From the NCBI GenBank assembly GCA_021442155.1, contig CM038216.1, positions 91,561,666 to 91,625,665 of the forward strand: 64,000 nucleotides of DNA, in the 5' to 3' direction. This document shows, in pieces, positions 10,622 through 22,229 of the stretch. Each line of letters opens with the position of its first letter. The stretch's first letter is position 1. This stretch comes from Cymbidium sinense (Eukaryota; Streptophyta; Magnoliopsida; Asparagales; Orchidaceae). The notes beneath the pieces were generated by a model that worked only from the letters and a program-made list of their open reading frames with translations, was not told where the DNA came from and ran no database searches. The position numbers and the translations under genes are program-made.

Positions 10622-12440
10622 TTTTTTTTTTTTGGAGAAAGTTAGAATTTCATTACCATAAAGGAAAAGATACAATGTCCATAAAGGGGAAAGCTCTAAA
10701 ATTCTATTTCTCTTAGACAAGAAACTTAAAGAGCTAAACCCCATCTAAGTACATTAGAAAAGAAAAGAAAAGAAAGAAAAATTCAACAACTAAAAGCATA
10801 AGAGAAAAAAGACAAAGTACTAAAATAAATCCTAAAATAAAAAAAAAGGATGAGTCAAGAAGATTCATGATTCTTTGAGAAAGCAAGATAAGCAAGATCC
10901 ATAACAACAACACTTGGGTTGACTGAGTAATGACCATTCCCTCTGTAAAGTGCCAACCTGTAAAAGAAATCTACAAAATACTACAAAGACAAAGTCATAG
11001 CTAAAAAGGATAAGGATAAAGGATGGAAAAGGAGAGCCCTGAGAAAGAGAAGGCTCAGCTCTTAGGATCATCTCAAGGCAACATACATTTGAGCATCCAA
11101 ACTTCATAAAGAAGGGTTACAATCATATGTAATGCTACCAACCAGAGAAGAGATGAGTAACATCAAAGCCATCATAGCCAAGATACCTAATACAAGCAAA
11201 CATCCAAAGCCGCCATAGAGTTCTAGATCATGCACCATTAAACAAAGACCAACTAGCTAGCAACTAGAGCCAAACCACCAAAAAAACCACAACAAGAATA
11301 ATCACAATAACCTAGAGAGGCTAGAACAAAGTAACACCAACAATAGCCATTATCCAACTACCCAGCCAAGCAGCAAACCAAGGCAAACCAGAACTAGCCA
11401 TCAGCAAGCACCAGACTCATGCCAATTAATAGGGAAATAGCCAACAAAACCAAGATAGGAGCCCTCAAGCCAAAGTCCCAAGTAAGTACCAAGCCAAACT
11501 AGGGTGAGCAACCACAAATGACTAAACTCAAAAACCATCAAGAAAGAAACATAAGCACATGCAAATCACCAAGACAAACAACCACACAAAAGGGGGGCCA
11601 AAGGCACCACCAACCATAAAACCAAAAGTCCAATAAAGGATCAACAAAGGTTTAAACATAGCAAAAGGCTAAAATTTTCCAATAAAAGGAAAAGACCAAC
11701 AAGGAAAAAATTAGCCAAGATTCCAAAGACAACTAAAAGTCCTCCAACCAAACCAGCTAAGTAAAATAGCGACAAGGAAACCACCAAAGAACATCCCATG
11801 ATAAGTAACCAACAAAGGAAGCATCCCCAATTAAGGAAAAGTAGAAACCAATAAAGCACCACATAAGAGGTCCAAAAGAAGCACAACCACCATAAAGGAA
11901 ATGAAGCTAGCCAGGACTAGTCAAAATAAAACTTCCCAGCAACAAAGACTAACTAGACAGGAAGCATAATAATAACATAAAATGTGCTTCAAACAACACA
12001 CCCATTAGAGGCTAATCCTAGGAGAATAACCAAACACAAAATCAAGGCAAAAGAAGGATCCAACAATAAACAACAAGGAACTGGGAGGCAACCCCCAGAA
12101 AAGTAGCCAAGAAATTCTCCAAAAGAACCCAAAATGGCAACAACCAATAGCAGTTCCCACTAGAAAGGCCACCCATTCAACCATAAAAAACCAAAAAAAA
12201 CTAATTCAAGTTCAAGAGGAGAGCTGATAAACCAACCAATGCAAAAAAAATAGAATAAAGCCAAAGCAAAAACCATCTCATCCACCAGCAACTAGAGTAG
12301 TAAAGTAGAGAAGAAAGCAGCCACCAGGCCAAAAAAATTGAGCCAACCCAAGCTGGAAAGATAAGAACCACCACGTAGCAAGCACCAAGCCAACCCAAAG
12401 CAAGAGGTCAAAACATAACCCATTAGCTAAAGTGAAAATA
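10622..12440 (-). mobile_element. LINE 3'-region fragment, copy 2
   Basis: Collinear with copy 1 over its whole length: both start (sense strand) at the same place, next to an AAAATAAGTTTA stretch on +, and both end with an A-tail (T12 at 10622-10633 on +). Landmarks such as ACAATGTCCAT near 10672, AGGGTTACAATCATATGTAATGC near 11112, and CAACAAGGAACTGGGAGGCAA near 12070 occur at matching places in copy 1, with small indels between them. Because the 5' break is shared, the two copies probably arose by duplication of one insertion along with its array, not by two independent truncated insertions. Confidence 0.75.
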
Positions 12441-12640
12441 AGTTTAAGGTTTAGGGTTTAGGGTTTTGGGTTTAGGGTAGTTAGGGTTTAAGGTTAGGTT
12501 TAGTTTAGGGTTAGAGTAGGGTTGGGTTTAGTTAGTTTAGGTTTAGGGTTTAGGGTTTTGGGTTTATGAGTTTTTAGGTTTTTAGGTTTAGGGTTTAGTG
12601 TTGTTTTTTAGTGTAGGTTTATTTAGGTTTATTTAAAGTA

Positions 12641-12660
12641 TTTTTCTAAATTAAGTAAAA
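12641..12660 (+). repeat. Junction box J5 (type A)
   Basis: TTTTTCTAAATTAAGTAAAA, followed by GTAGGTTTAT and T-rich array. Confidence 0.6.
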
Positions 12661-13760
12661 GTAGGTTTATTTTGTTTATTTTTATTTATTTTATTTTATT
12701 TTATTTTATTTTTATTTTATTTAGGTTTATTTTTTTATTTTTATTTTATTTATTTAGTTTTAGTTTTTTTATTTTTTATTTTTTTAGGTTTTTTATTTAT
12801 TTATTTTATTATATTTTTATTTTATTTAGGTTTAGGTTTTATTTTATTTTAGGTTTAGGTTTAGTTTTTTTTATTTTAGTGTTTAGGTTTAGGTTTTAGG
12901 TTTTATTTTAGGTTTATTTTTAGCTTTTTTTTTAGTTTATGTTTAGGTTTATTTTTAATTAATTTTATTTTATTTAGTTTAGGGTTTAGTTTATTTATAG
13001 CTTAGGTAGTTTTATTTAGTTAGTTTTATTTTAGTAGGTTTAGGTTTATTTTATTTTTATTTTATTTTATTTTAGGTTTAGGTTTTTTTAGTTTAGGTTT
13101 TATTTTATTTATTTTAGGTTTTATTTTAAAATCTTTTAGGTTTATTTTTTTATTTATTTTATTTTATTTTATTTTATTTTATGTTAGTTTTATTTTATTT
13201 TTTTTATTTTAGTTTATTTTATTTTTTAGTTTAGTTTTTTTTATTTATTTTATTTATTTTATTTTAGTTTATTTTATTTTATTTTTTAGGTTTAGGTTTA
13301 TTTTGTTTTATTTTACTTTATTTTATTTTAGGTTTAGGTTTTTTTTATTTATTTTAGGTTTTATTTAGTTTACAGGTTTTGTTAGGTTTAGGGTTTAGTT
13401 TTGGTTTAGCATTTTAGGGTTTGTGGCCTAGCATTTAGGTTTAGTGTTAGTGTTTAGGGTTTAGGGTTAGTTAGTGCTCAGTGTTAGTTAGATTTAGTTT
13501 AGGTTTAGGGTTTGCTTTTGCTTAGGTAGTGTTTTAGGGTTTAGGGTTTAGGTTAGTTTAAGTTTAGGTTTAGGTTAGGGTTTTGGGTTTAGAGTTGCAG
13601 TTTTGCTTGGGCCTAGAGCCCAGGCCTTTAGGTCTGGGGCCTTGGCTGGCCTGGGCCTAGTCAGCTCACCTAGGCTCAGTGGCCCAGGGCTGGCCTGGGC
13701 TCATAGGTCCGGGGTCCTGCAGTCTTTACTTTTCATCTTATCTTGTCGACATTTTCTTAT

Positions 13761-13780
13761 CTTTAAAACCAAGCAAACCT
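13761..13780 (+). repeat. Junction box J6 (type B)
   Basis: CTTTAAAACCAAGCAAACCT. It follows a GC-rich patch, as J4 and J8 do. Confidence 0.6.
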
Positions 13781-13820
13781 TAGTTTATCTTAGTTTTTTA
13801 TTTTTCTTTATTTTTATTTC

Positions 13821-13840
13821 TTAAATTAAGTAAACTGATA
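13821..13840 (+). repeat. Junction box J7 (type A)
   Basis: TTAAATTAAGTAAACTGATA, followed by GGTTTAGGTTTATTTAG. The closest match to J2 and J9. Confidence 0.65.
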
Positions 13841-13880
13841 GGTTTAGGTTTATTTAGTTTATTTTATATTATTTTAGATT

Positions 13881-14360
13881 ACTTTGTTTTTTTATAAATT
13901 ATCTGATTTCTGACTTATACCCTATCAGAGAATGCCATAACTCCTACAATTTTAAAACCATGTAGTCCGATCTTATGAATTGCAAGATATCTAGAGTAGT
14001 TAATTAATTAGGAAGAGAAAAGTTCTAAACACACTCAAGAGATTAGAGCATGAGTGGTATGAGCATATGACTTAATCTATAGATGCAAAATATTTTCAAA
14101 ATTTATTTCATTTTAGAGACATCATTTTGATAGAGGCTTTAAGATTTCTTATGCCTAAATGCATGATTAAATAGGTTATGGGTCAAATAAGCTAGAAGGT
14201 GTTCTCCACAAGGGATGCTCTCACAGTCATTCCTTTATCGTAAGGATGGAGATCCTTCATGTCAAGAGAGAAAGAATATGGATGCATGATGTGAAACATA
14301 AAACCATATAGCTAAAGGGTTGCTAAATCTTTTAGTTATCTTATTTATGTCTTAGGCTTT
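13881..14360 (-). mobile_element. LTR-A, left piece (minus orientation)
   Basis: The reverse complement matches about 20480-20970 of the element B 5' LTR, including the AAAGCCTAAGACATA, AAAGATTTAGCAACCC and TCTAGTCTCTTAGGGAGTGTG-like stretches. It continues the LTR piece that starts at 41594 on the far side of element B, so B split this LTR when it inserted. The outer end is broken against telomere-like array about 770 bp short of the expected LTR end. Confidence 0.8.
14356..14360. other. Target-site duplication of element B, left copy
   Basis: GCTTT here pairs with ACTTT at 41594-41598. Four of five bases agree. Removing element B and one copy restores continuous LTR-A sequence (compare CTCATAAAGCCTAAG in LTR fragment D, reverse orientation), which supports the boundaries independently. 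Confidence 0.65.
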
Positions 14361-17300
14361 TGTTGACCTCACTTTTGTAGTAAGCTTTCAACTTCTCCAT
14401 CCTAGATAAGGACTCCTCTAAACACTAAGAGTTCCTTAGTCTTAAGACACTTCTAGTGATTAGGTGAACACTTAACCAAACCTTAGAGACTTAGATGATT
14501 TAGCCATAGGAATAGGTTATGCCTTAAGGGTTTTAGGAAGACTTTCCTACCCTATAGCTTAAACCCAAATCCTTGCTTCCTTCTTTCAAGTGAAACTTCA
14601 AACTCAAATATTAAATCAATTCCAACTCAATTCATTTTCTCAAATCTTAAACCAAATCCAAAACCTTTTCTAAGCCCTTTGGTTTCATCTTAAGGACTTA
14701 GCTCAAATAAAATCTTAAATGAATTCCAACTCATTGATTTTCTCAAATCTTAAATCATTCCAACACAATTGATTTTCAAAATCATAAATCAATTCCAAAA
14801 CTCAAATCATGAATCAATTCCAAATAATTGAAACCCATGATCAATTCCAAATCTAAAATCTTTCCTAAGCCTTTTGATTTCATCTTATGGACCTAGCTCA
14901 AATCAAATCCAAATCACTCCAAACATATTTTCTAATAACCCATTTATATTCTCAATTATCTTCATAAATATAAATGAAATATAAATTCAAATAACAAAAC
15001 TAAATTCAAAACTCAAATCTAATTCTAACCAAAATCCAACTTATACTCTTTCAAGTCAAATCCTTGAACTATGCCAAACCATTCTCAAATCAGTCCAAAT
15101 CCTTGGATTTTCTCTCAAACAATCATTCCTTCAATCATATGCCCAAATATAAACTACAATCATCAAACCAAAATCAAACTAACCCAAATCAAACCCATGT
15201 TCATCCTTTGAACTTGAAATTGTCAAATGAACCAAAACCCATTTGACTCCAAATCACTTGCAATTGGATTTATATTTCAATCATAAGTCCATATGTGAGT
15301 TCAACCAAACTTGAATCAAGCCTTGATCAATTGACCACTTAGGCTCACTTGACCCAAAGTGACCTAAAGGACCTTTTTGAGCCAAATTCTAATCCAACCC
15401 AAATTGGATTGAACTAAGCCTATCTAAGCCTCACATTGTGAGCAACAATCATCCTAGGATGATCAATCACTCAAATTGGGTCAAACCAAGTCAAACCTAG
15501 CCTTTGACCAAGTCAACACTTAGCCTAAATGAAACCTAAACAAACCAAAATTCACTATAAGCCAAATGGATGGAAACCATTGGTCTAAACCAGTTCATAA
15601 TGAATGATTGAACTTGACCAAGCCATCAATTGAGCCAAACCAAGCCTAATTGGCCACTTGACTTAAGATGACCCAAGTTGACCTAAAATGTCTAAAATGG
15701 GTCAAATCTTGATCTAAGCCAAATTGATTGCAACCAATGGGTCAAACTCATTCTAAATTGATTGTTGAACTTGACCAAAGCTTCAATTGGCCAACTGGAC
15801 CCAACATGAACTTGAAATCAAACAAACCAAAATTGATTGAAACCAAAGCTTGAAATAAATTTTAAATGATCAACCAAGCCTAAACCAACCCATGACCTAA
15901 CCCAATTAGGTCATATGGGTCAAATTGGTAAACTTGACCCATTTGACCTAAATGAATCTTAATAAACCAAAACCAAATATAAACTAAATTGAACCAAACT
16001 AATGATATCCATAGGCTCCAAATGATCATTTGAACTTGACCTAACCAACACTTTCATCCAATTTGACTAATTGGTCAACCTAACCCAATTTGACCCAACT
16101 TGACCTAAATGGGTCAAGTTGAACCAATTCAAACCAAATGAACTCCAAATCACATGAAATTTTTCCCAACCCACTTTTGAATCATTTCAAATCTACCCAA
16201 ATAAAAATCAAAGCCAAATGACCACTTTACCCTATCAAGGAGATATCTATGACCAAATTCACTTGGAATTTGGTCATATTTTTTCTCAAGGTCATTTGGC
16301 ATCCTCCTAGTGGTCCACTTGGACACCAAGGAGGGTGGTGAAGATGACCTGATGTCCTTGGGTCAGCCATGACCCAACCCAAAGCCAAACTAAACCCTCC
16401 AATGGAAATTGAGCACTTGGATCACCCAATACACTCACCTAGCACATCAGCATTCACTCTCCTTCCCTCCACTACCTAAAATGAATCACATGGGATGCTA
16501 TGCAGCCCAAACCAGCCAACCAATCTCAGCAATAGAGCTAAAATGAAAACTCTACTCTTCAACATCTGATCCAAGGAGGGGGAGATATACCCCTCATTCC
16601 CACTCAAATGAGAAGCACTGAATTGAAGTTTTAGGAATCAAACTATGCATCCCTAAGCTTCCCAAAGCAATTTCAAAGCTTCCTTAATTTCTCCTTCTCA
16701 ATTTTGCTCAAGGCCAAAATGGGGGAGGTGAAGTGAAGATCCAACCCATTCAATTCTCCACCAAACCAAAATTAATCTTGCAAGCACCATCAAGGGACCT
16801 CATCGAGCTCAATCAAGTTATTTCCCAAGTCACCAACCCACGAGAAGGAGGACTTTGATCAAAGCCAATTACCATTAAAGGGGAGCTTGGTCAAATGAGC
16901 CATCCACCCCAAATCAATACTTGATACCTTGAATGGGGCTTCGTCTCTACTAGGGAAAGCTACCTCCTCCATTGGAAGCACTGGTGATAGCCTCTGACGA
17001 GGTATTGCTCAAAACTGATCTTAAGATGAAAATTGTTTGGTCCTTTGTGAAAATTATAATCCCTTGAGATCTTGGATCATTGGATTCATTGCTTATGCTC
17101 CAAAGGTGTGGGGTGAGTTTGAACTCCATCCAAGCTCGAGTGAGCTCGCATCGAAGACCATTGATGACATCCATCTCACTTGAGAGGAGATAGATCACAC
17201 ACCGTCTATTCTGTATGATTGGAACGATGATTGTGATTAAATCATGATAGATCTGCCTCTAATTTAAGCTTAAACTTTGGGATTAATCATGGCCATCTAT

Positions 17301-20300
17301 ATCGATCCATGGAGAAAGCTGTCATCACCGGTCAACCCATGGATGTGACAACTTAAATAACCCATCGTTGCCACATGGAAAGTGCACATGTCACCACCAC
17401 ATGGCCCGACGGGATTAAGGTTAATTAGCTTTAATCAATTCATTTTTAATGCTTAAACTTCCAAAATTCATAACTAATTGTAGAACAAAAAATATAAATG
17501 CAAGTTCATTTTAAAGATAATTCAAGGAATAATATAAAATAAAAATCAATAGATTTTGAATAGTAATTTTTACTCAATTTGGGTTTTATTGGAAATATAA
17601 TTAGGCTAATTACTCCTTAATTACTTCAACAATTAATTCCTAACTTCCTAACGTTGATTAGTGGGATGACCTCAGCCTCCCATGATTTTTTTAAAATTTA
17701 TTATTGGATTAATTAGGGGAATTGCTTAGTTCATCCTTAATCCCTCTCTTAACTAAATAAATGATTAATTAATCTATTAAATAGTAATAAATTCATTAAT
17801 TAAATTTTTTAATCATAATGAAATAGTGAATGGACTTAGTAATAAGATTAGATTTTTTTCCAATCTTTTCTCTAAAATTATTTCATTTGGATAAACATTT
17901 AATTAATTTGCAAATTAATCAATGACTTAATCATTTCATTAATGGCTCAATTAATCAAACTAAAAACTAAATCACTCCAAAACTTAATCACTTAATCTTG
18001 GGTAGATTCTTAGCATTCAATAACCTAAGAGACTTAATTATAATCAAACTACATGTAGGATGGTTATGAAAGTACTTAATTAAACCTTTAGACTAATTAA
18101 TCAATAACTGTTAACTAATTGCATTAGGACCCTTTATTTCTTAGGTGCATTACTGATTTAAATTCCATGTTGTTGCATATCATATGTTGGCTCATAATTA
18201 CTTGTTTAAATGTGTAGGTAAGGTAATTAATGGATTTAATTTTTAACCTAAACAAAACATAAAATCAACCTAATTGGTTGAAAATTTAAACTAAACTAAT
18301 TCACACATGGGGAAATGGGTTAGGACTAGCAAACCTTTCTCATATATTTGAAGTCAAATCAAATTAAAAAATAAAAATCTCCTTAAAGAATTTTGATTCA
18401 CTTTAAATGATCTTATTTTCATAGATTGTCTTTAGAATTAATTAGGGTGAATGAAGTCATATGCTTACATCACTTTATTTATTTCCAAGCATGTTAAATG
18501 TTGTTTGCCATATGAAATCATGCATTCTCTTTGAAAAATCAATTAAACAAAATGTTTCCTTTCATGTAAAATTGCATGTGTTGGTTAAAATTAAGAATAT
18601 GAGTGGCTATTATCACTATTAAACAAAAAATTATTTCCAAAACTTATAAATTAAAGATTATGAATAAAGTGATGCTACTTATAAGTACTTATAAGCTTGC
18701 TTGTGATTATAGCATAATATGTGTTTTATGTTGTTTTCTTCTCTTCTTAACATGGACTTATAGGACTTGCAAAATGTATAGTTCATTTGAGAAGAACATA
18801 ACACTTTCTTAAATCTATCCCTATGCACTCCTATGTTATGACTTAAGAAGGATCCTCACATTACACATCTAGATTATACAACCAAATCAAACACAAAGAT
18901 CTTTTGCATGAGTTTTCATCCATTTATTTCTTTTTATACATTTACATGTATTTAAGAAAAGTGGTATATTACCGACATCCGAGGTTTTTAAACTAAGTAG
19001 GTCTTGTACCTTACGCCTCTAGTATAGAAAACAATGGCATCATACTCACTTTGTCTTTTATGCATGTGAATGTGCATTATGTTAATGGATAAATAATCCC
19101 TCCTTTCTACATAATAAAGACATTCATTCATGAAGTATCCAAATTTTCAAATCATATCTCTTAGCATTCATCATCAAGATGTGCTAAAATTTGCATTGCA
19201 TGTATATGTATGTTTTATTCATATGCATGGTATACATGGTGGAAAGAAATAAATGGTTGTGTTATGTAATAGTAATTCACCTTAATTAATCCAAAGATAC
19301 CTCTCATATTGAATCAGGATATTTAGAGCAAATCTAAATATAGGGTTAATTAAAACACATAATAAAACAATCACTAAAGAAAAATCATTAATGAATCTAT
19401 CTATGAAATTACTTAAGGTAGGCATGAAAGAGAAATTTCTTTTTTTTTTTTTTACAACATTTAGTAACTAAGTGTAGGTTCATTCAAACAAAATTAAATC
19501 ACCAACTAAAATTGACAAATCAACTAAATCACTTAAACTAAAACCACCCTCTAAAATAAACCTCTCACACTTAGGAAATCTCAACCTTAAACCCTAGTTA
19601 TGACATGCCACACAAGCCTTAAATGGCACACACATTAGGCTAAGTCACCATTTCTAGCTCTATGTTAGGGTGGTGCATGCTTTGATGCCTGATTTTGTTT
19701 TATGATGTAATGTTTTTAGACTGGATGTTAGGGTGCATGTACATAGAATGTTAGGGAAATATTAGTCTAATCATACTTTCTACATGGGTTGTGCTCAGGG
19801 GTGTTGTAATAAAAATATAAATGCTTTTATTATGTGTTGCTTATACCCCTAAGTAACCCAAACTAGACAGATTGACTTGGTTACCCATGTGTATGGTGCT
19901 AAGTACAAATTATTCATATAACTGCTTGGGGTGTGTGGTATGTTTAGCTAATCTCTATTTTGCTAGTTTAGTTTGATTTATCTTTTTTATTTTTATGTAA
20001 ATTTTACAATTGAAATTTGAAATGAATGTTATGGGGGAATTAAGGTGAACATTGGTCATAAGACCATGTCTTATGTACCATGTGAAGCCTTGGAGCAAAC
20101 TACATCCCAAGTCAAATCAAAAGGAAGGAAGAAATGGAGAAAGAAAGAAATTAAGAATGAAGAATGAAGACCCCCATAACATGAATTCCTTCTAAATTGT
20201 AATTATTCATTTGTAATCCGGGTTGTATAAGGGTAGAGCTTGGCTACTCACATTTCTTTTCATGTTGTACGGTGGTACCCGACCGCACTAGTCTTTATTC

Positions 20301-21738
20301 CTTTTATGTTAATTTTATAAATTGATTATTATTTTGTTTATGATTGCATAACAAGGATGACATGATATTCCTAGTTTCTTAATTGCTTGATGGTTGTTGA
20401 ATGGCCTGGATGTGATTAGACTCTTAGGGAAAAATAAATTTTCTATCCAATTATTCAACTTAAAATTAAATTAAATAATTCATAACCTCACCTAAAAAGC
20501 CTAAGACATAGATCAAGATAATAAAAGATTTAGCAACTCCTTAGTTGGATGTTGTATGTCTCACATCATGCATAAAACATATATTTCTATGCTAATGGAG
20601 GGCTTCCACCTTTGCTAGAGAAAATGGCTTGACCTTTGAGAGCCATGGTGGAAACACACCTTTCTAATTTTGGCCCATAACAAATTTCTCATGCATTAGG
20701 CATATGAAATCCCATAGCATGTGTCAAATAGAAATGACCAAAAATGAAAATAAAACTTAACAAAATTTGCATTAAATTAAGTCATTTATTTATGCCCTTC
20801 ATGATCTAGTCTCTTAGGGAGTGTGTTTAAGGACTTAGTCTCCTTTCTAAATAAACAATAGCCTAGCTATCTTACAAAGCATAAGACTTGCCTACATGTA
20901 TTTAAAATCATAGGAGGAGTTAGTTGGAGGCCACCCCCAGGCGACTGTAAGTCCAACAATCGGGTGGCTTATCCTCTCTTATGAGGTAAACCATATGCCC
21001 ATCTTCGCCTTAGATTTAGGTCATTCATTGGCCCTCACCAAAGCTCCCTAGATTAAGGATCTGGTGTAGTTGTTTCCCTTTGTGAGCTGCAAGCATAAAT
21101 CTTCACCTCTTATACATTTTCACATTCTCATGTTGTGGAATTATAAGCCCTAGATTTCTAACAAAAAATTCAACTCAAACATATAATCCTTCTCAAAAAA
21201 ATATAAAGCCCAACCATAGGATACTTTGGGATGCTCACTAGGTTTCCTAGTATCATGAGCATCCCCTACTCATTTCCCTTTGGTTTCAATAATAACTCCC
21301 TCTATTTGATCAATCCCCATTGGTTTTCTAAAAATAACCAATTTGTTGATAGTCCTATCTTTGAAATATATGGAGACAATGATCATTTAAATTAATCGAG
21401 AGTATTCTTAAGGAATCTCATTCCTTAAGATGTACTTAACTATGGGGGCTTGCCTCCATAAGGAACTTAACAAACCCAATTTAAATAAACCATACTTTAC
21501 TTTTCTATGTAAAGTAGGGGAAATATCTCGGGTACATTCGAAGACCCATTATCCTTAGGAGTCCTCGTTAGGTGATTAGGTCCATTGTAGGATGGTGACT
21601 TCTGTCTCTCGAGATAGTACATCATTCCTGTAATGTCACACCGGATCACCCTAATGAGTACATCTATGGATCTATGTGGTTTCCTAACAATATACATACA
21701 ACCTTTTAAAATTTCAAGTTTGAAAAATAAACACCACA
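14361..21738 (+). repeat. Element B 5' LTR (7378 bp)
   Basis: Starts TGTTGACCTCACTTTTG and ends AATAAACACCACA. It is collinear with 34217-41593 throughout. Subregions: a low-complexity block of AATCAATTCCAA-like steps (about 14580-15060), a TTGACC-dense block (about 15290-16150), a more complex block (16200-17420), AT-rich sequence with many TTAATTAA words (17420-18300), and a distal half to the end. No coding frame of note. The promoter should lie in it, but I cannot pick a TATA box or transcription start with any confidence in DNA this AT-rich. Confidence 0.9.
15290..16150 (+). promoter_or_regulatory. TTGACC/TTGACY-dense block in the LTR (W-box-like words)
   Basis: Dozens of CTTGACC, TTTGACC and GGTCAA words in under 900 bp, often in pairs such as TTGACCCATTTGACCTAAATG. 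TTGACC/T is the core bound by plant WRKY factors. The block is kept in the 3' LTR (about 35150-35990) and, as GGTCAA, in LTR-A (about 46150-47150). Regulatory meaning is inferred from motif density only; short-period sequence drift could give the same picture. Confidence 0.35.
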
Positions 21739-21746
21739 GATTTTTC

Positions 21747-21765
21747 TGGTAACTCTGATGGGGAA
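21747..21765 (+). other. Primer binding site, tRNA-Arg type, mutated
   Basis: TGGTAACTCTGATGGGGAA starts 9 nt after the LTR end. Tat/Ogre-like elements typically carry TGGCGACTCTGCTGGGGA here, complementary to a tRNA-Arg 3' end (recalled from family knowledge, not searched). The match holds except for CG to TA at the CpG and one C to A. The spacing and sequence confirm the 5' LTR end and the plus orientation. Confidence 0.7.
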
Positions 21766-22229
21766 GGTTCCTCTCTCCATCTTTGGTAAATGATCATTGT
21801 CTCCAAGTATTGATAGTGTTGTATTTTTATATAAATCTGAGACTATCCTTCTTTTCCTGTTGCAGTTAGTTTATTTCATTCTTAAGCTACCAACATTCTT
21901 GTTTTAGGACCTCACCCATGTAGGTCTTGAAACCTTTGAGTCCCAATAAGTGAAAATAAAATTTAACCAAAAGAAAAAACTAAAAAAACTTTGTTGACCT
22001 TCCTTACCATTTACATGGTAAGTAAGGTTCATTCTACAAATAAGAAAAATAAATCCTTATAAAAGCATCACTCTTCAAAAGCATGTTCCAAACAAAGCTC
22101 ACATAATAAAATACTTGAACAAAATTTTCATAACTCAACCTCATCTAACAATCTTCAAGAGTGTTACATGTAGGATCTTTTCAAAAATCAAAGTTAAGAA
22201 TTATTTTTCAAAAAGTACAAATGAACATC
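21766..22229 (+). other. Element B leader, upstream of the hairpin repeats
   Basis: Non-coding AT-rich sequence after the primer site, with the palindromic stretch TTACCATTTACATGGTAAGTAAGG around 22005 split over stops in all frames. No gene seen. Confidence 0.6.

Larger units (their letters stand above)
12441..13880 (+). repeat. Telomere-like array with GC-rich patch
   Basis: TTTAGGG-rich to about 12620, box J5, T-rich to about 13370, TTTAGGG/GTTAG variants to about 13585, a GC-rich patch at 13588-13725 (GGCCTGGGC, GGCCCAGGG and CTCAGTGGCC words), boxes J6 and J7, then T-rich DNA fading into the broken end of LTR-A. The ORF at 12672-12899 is Phe/Tyr/Leu monotony from T-rich repeat and is not a gene. 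Confidence 0.8.

Noticed and set aside
12672..12899. Phe/Tyr/Leu-rich ORF
   Set aside because: Translation of TTTATTTTA repeat; the ORFs at 52227-52430 and 51907-52128 have the same cause.
1..13880. A true chromosome-end telomere
   Set aside because: Units are highly degenerate, mixed with G-free and GC-rich blocks and full of old insertions; the array also recurs internally with its strand inverted.
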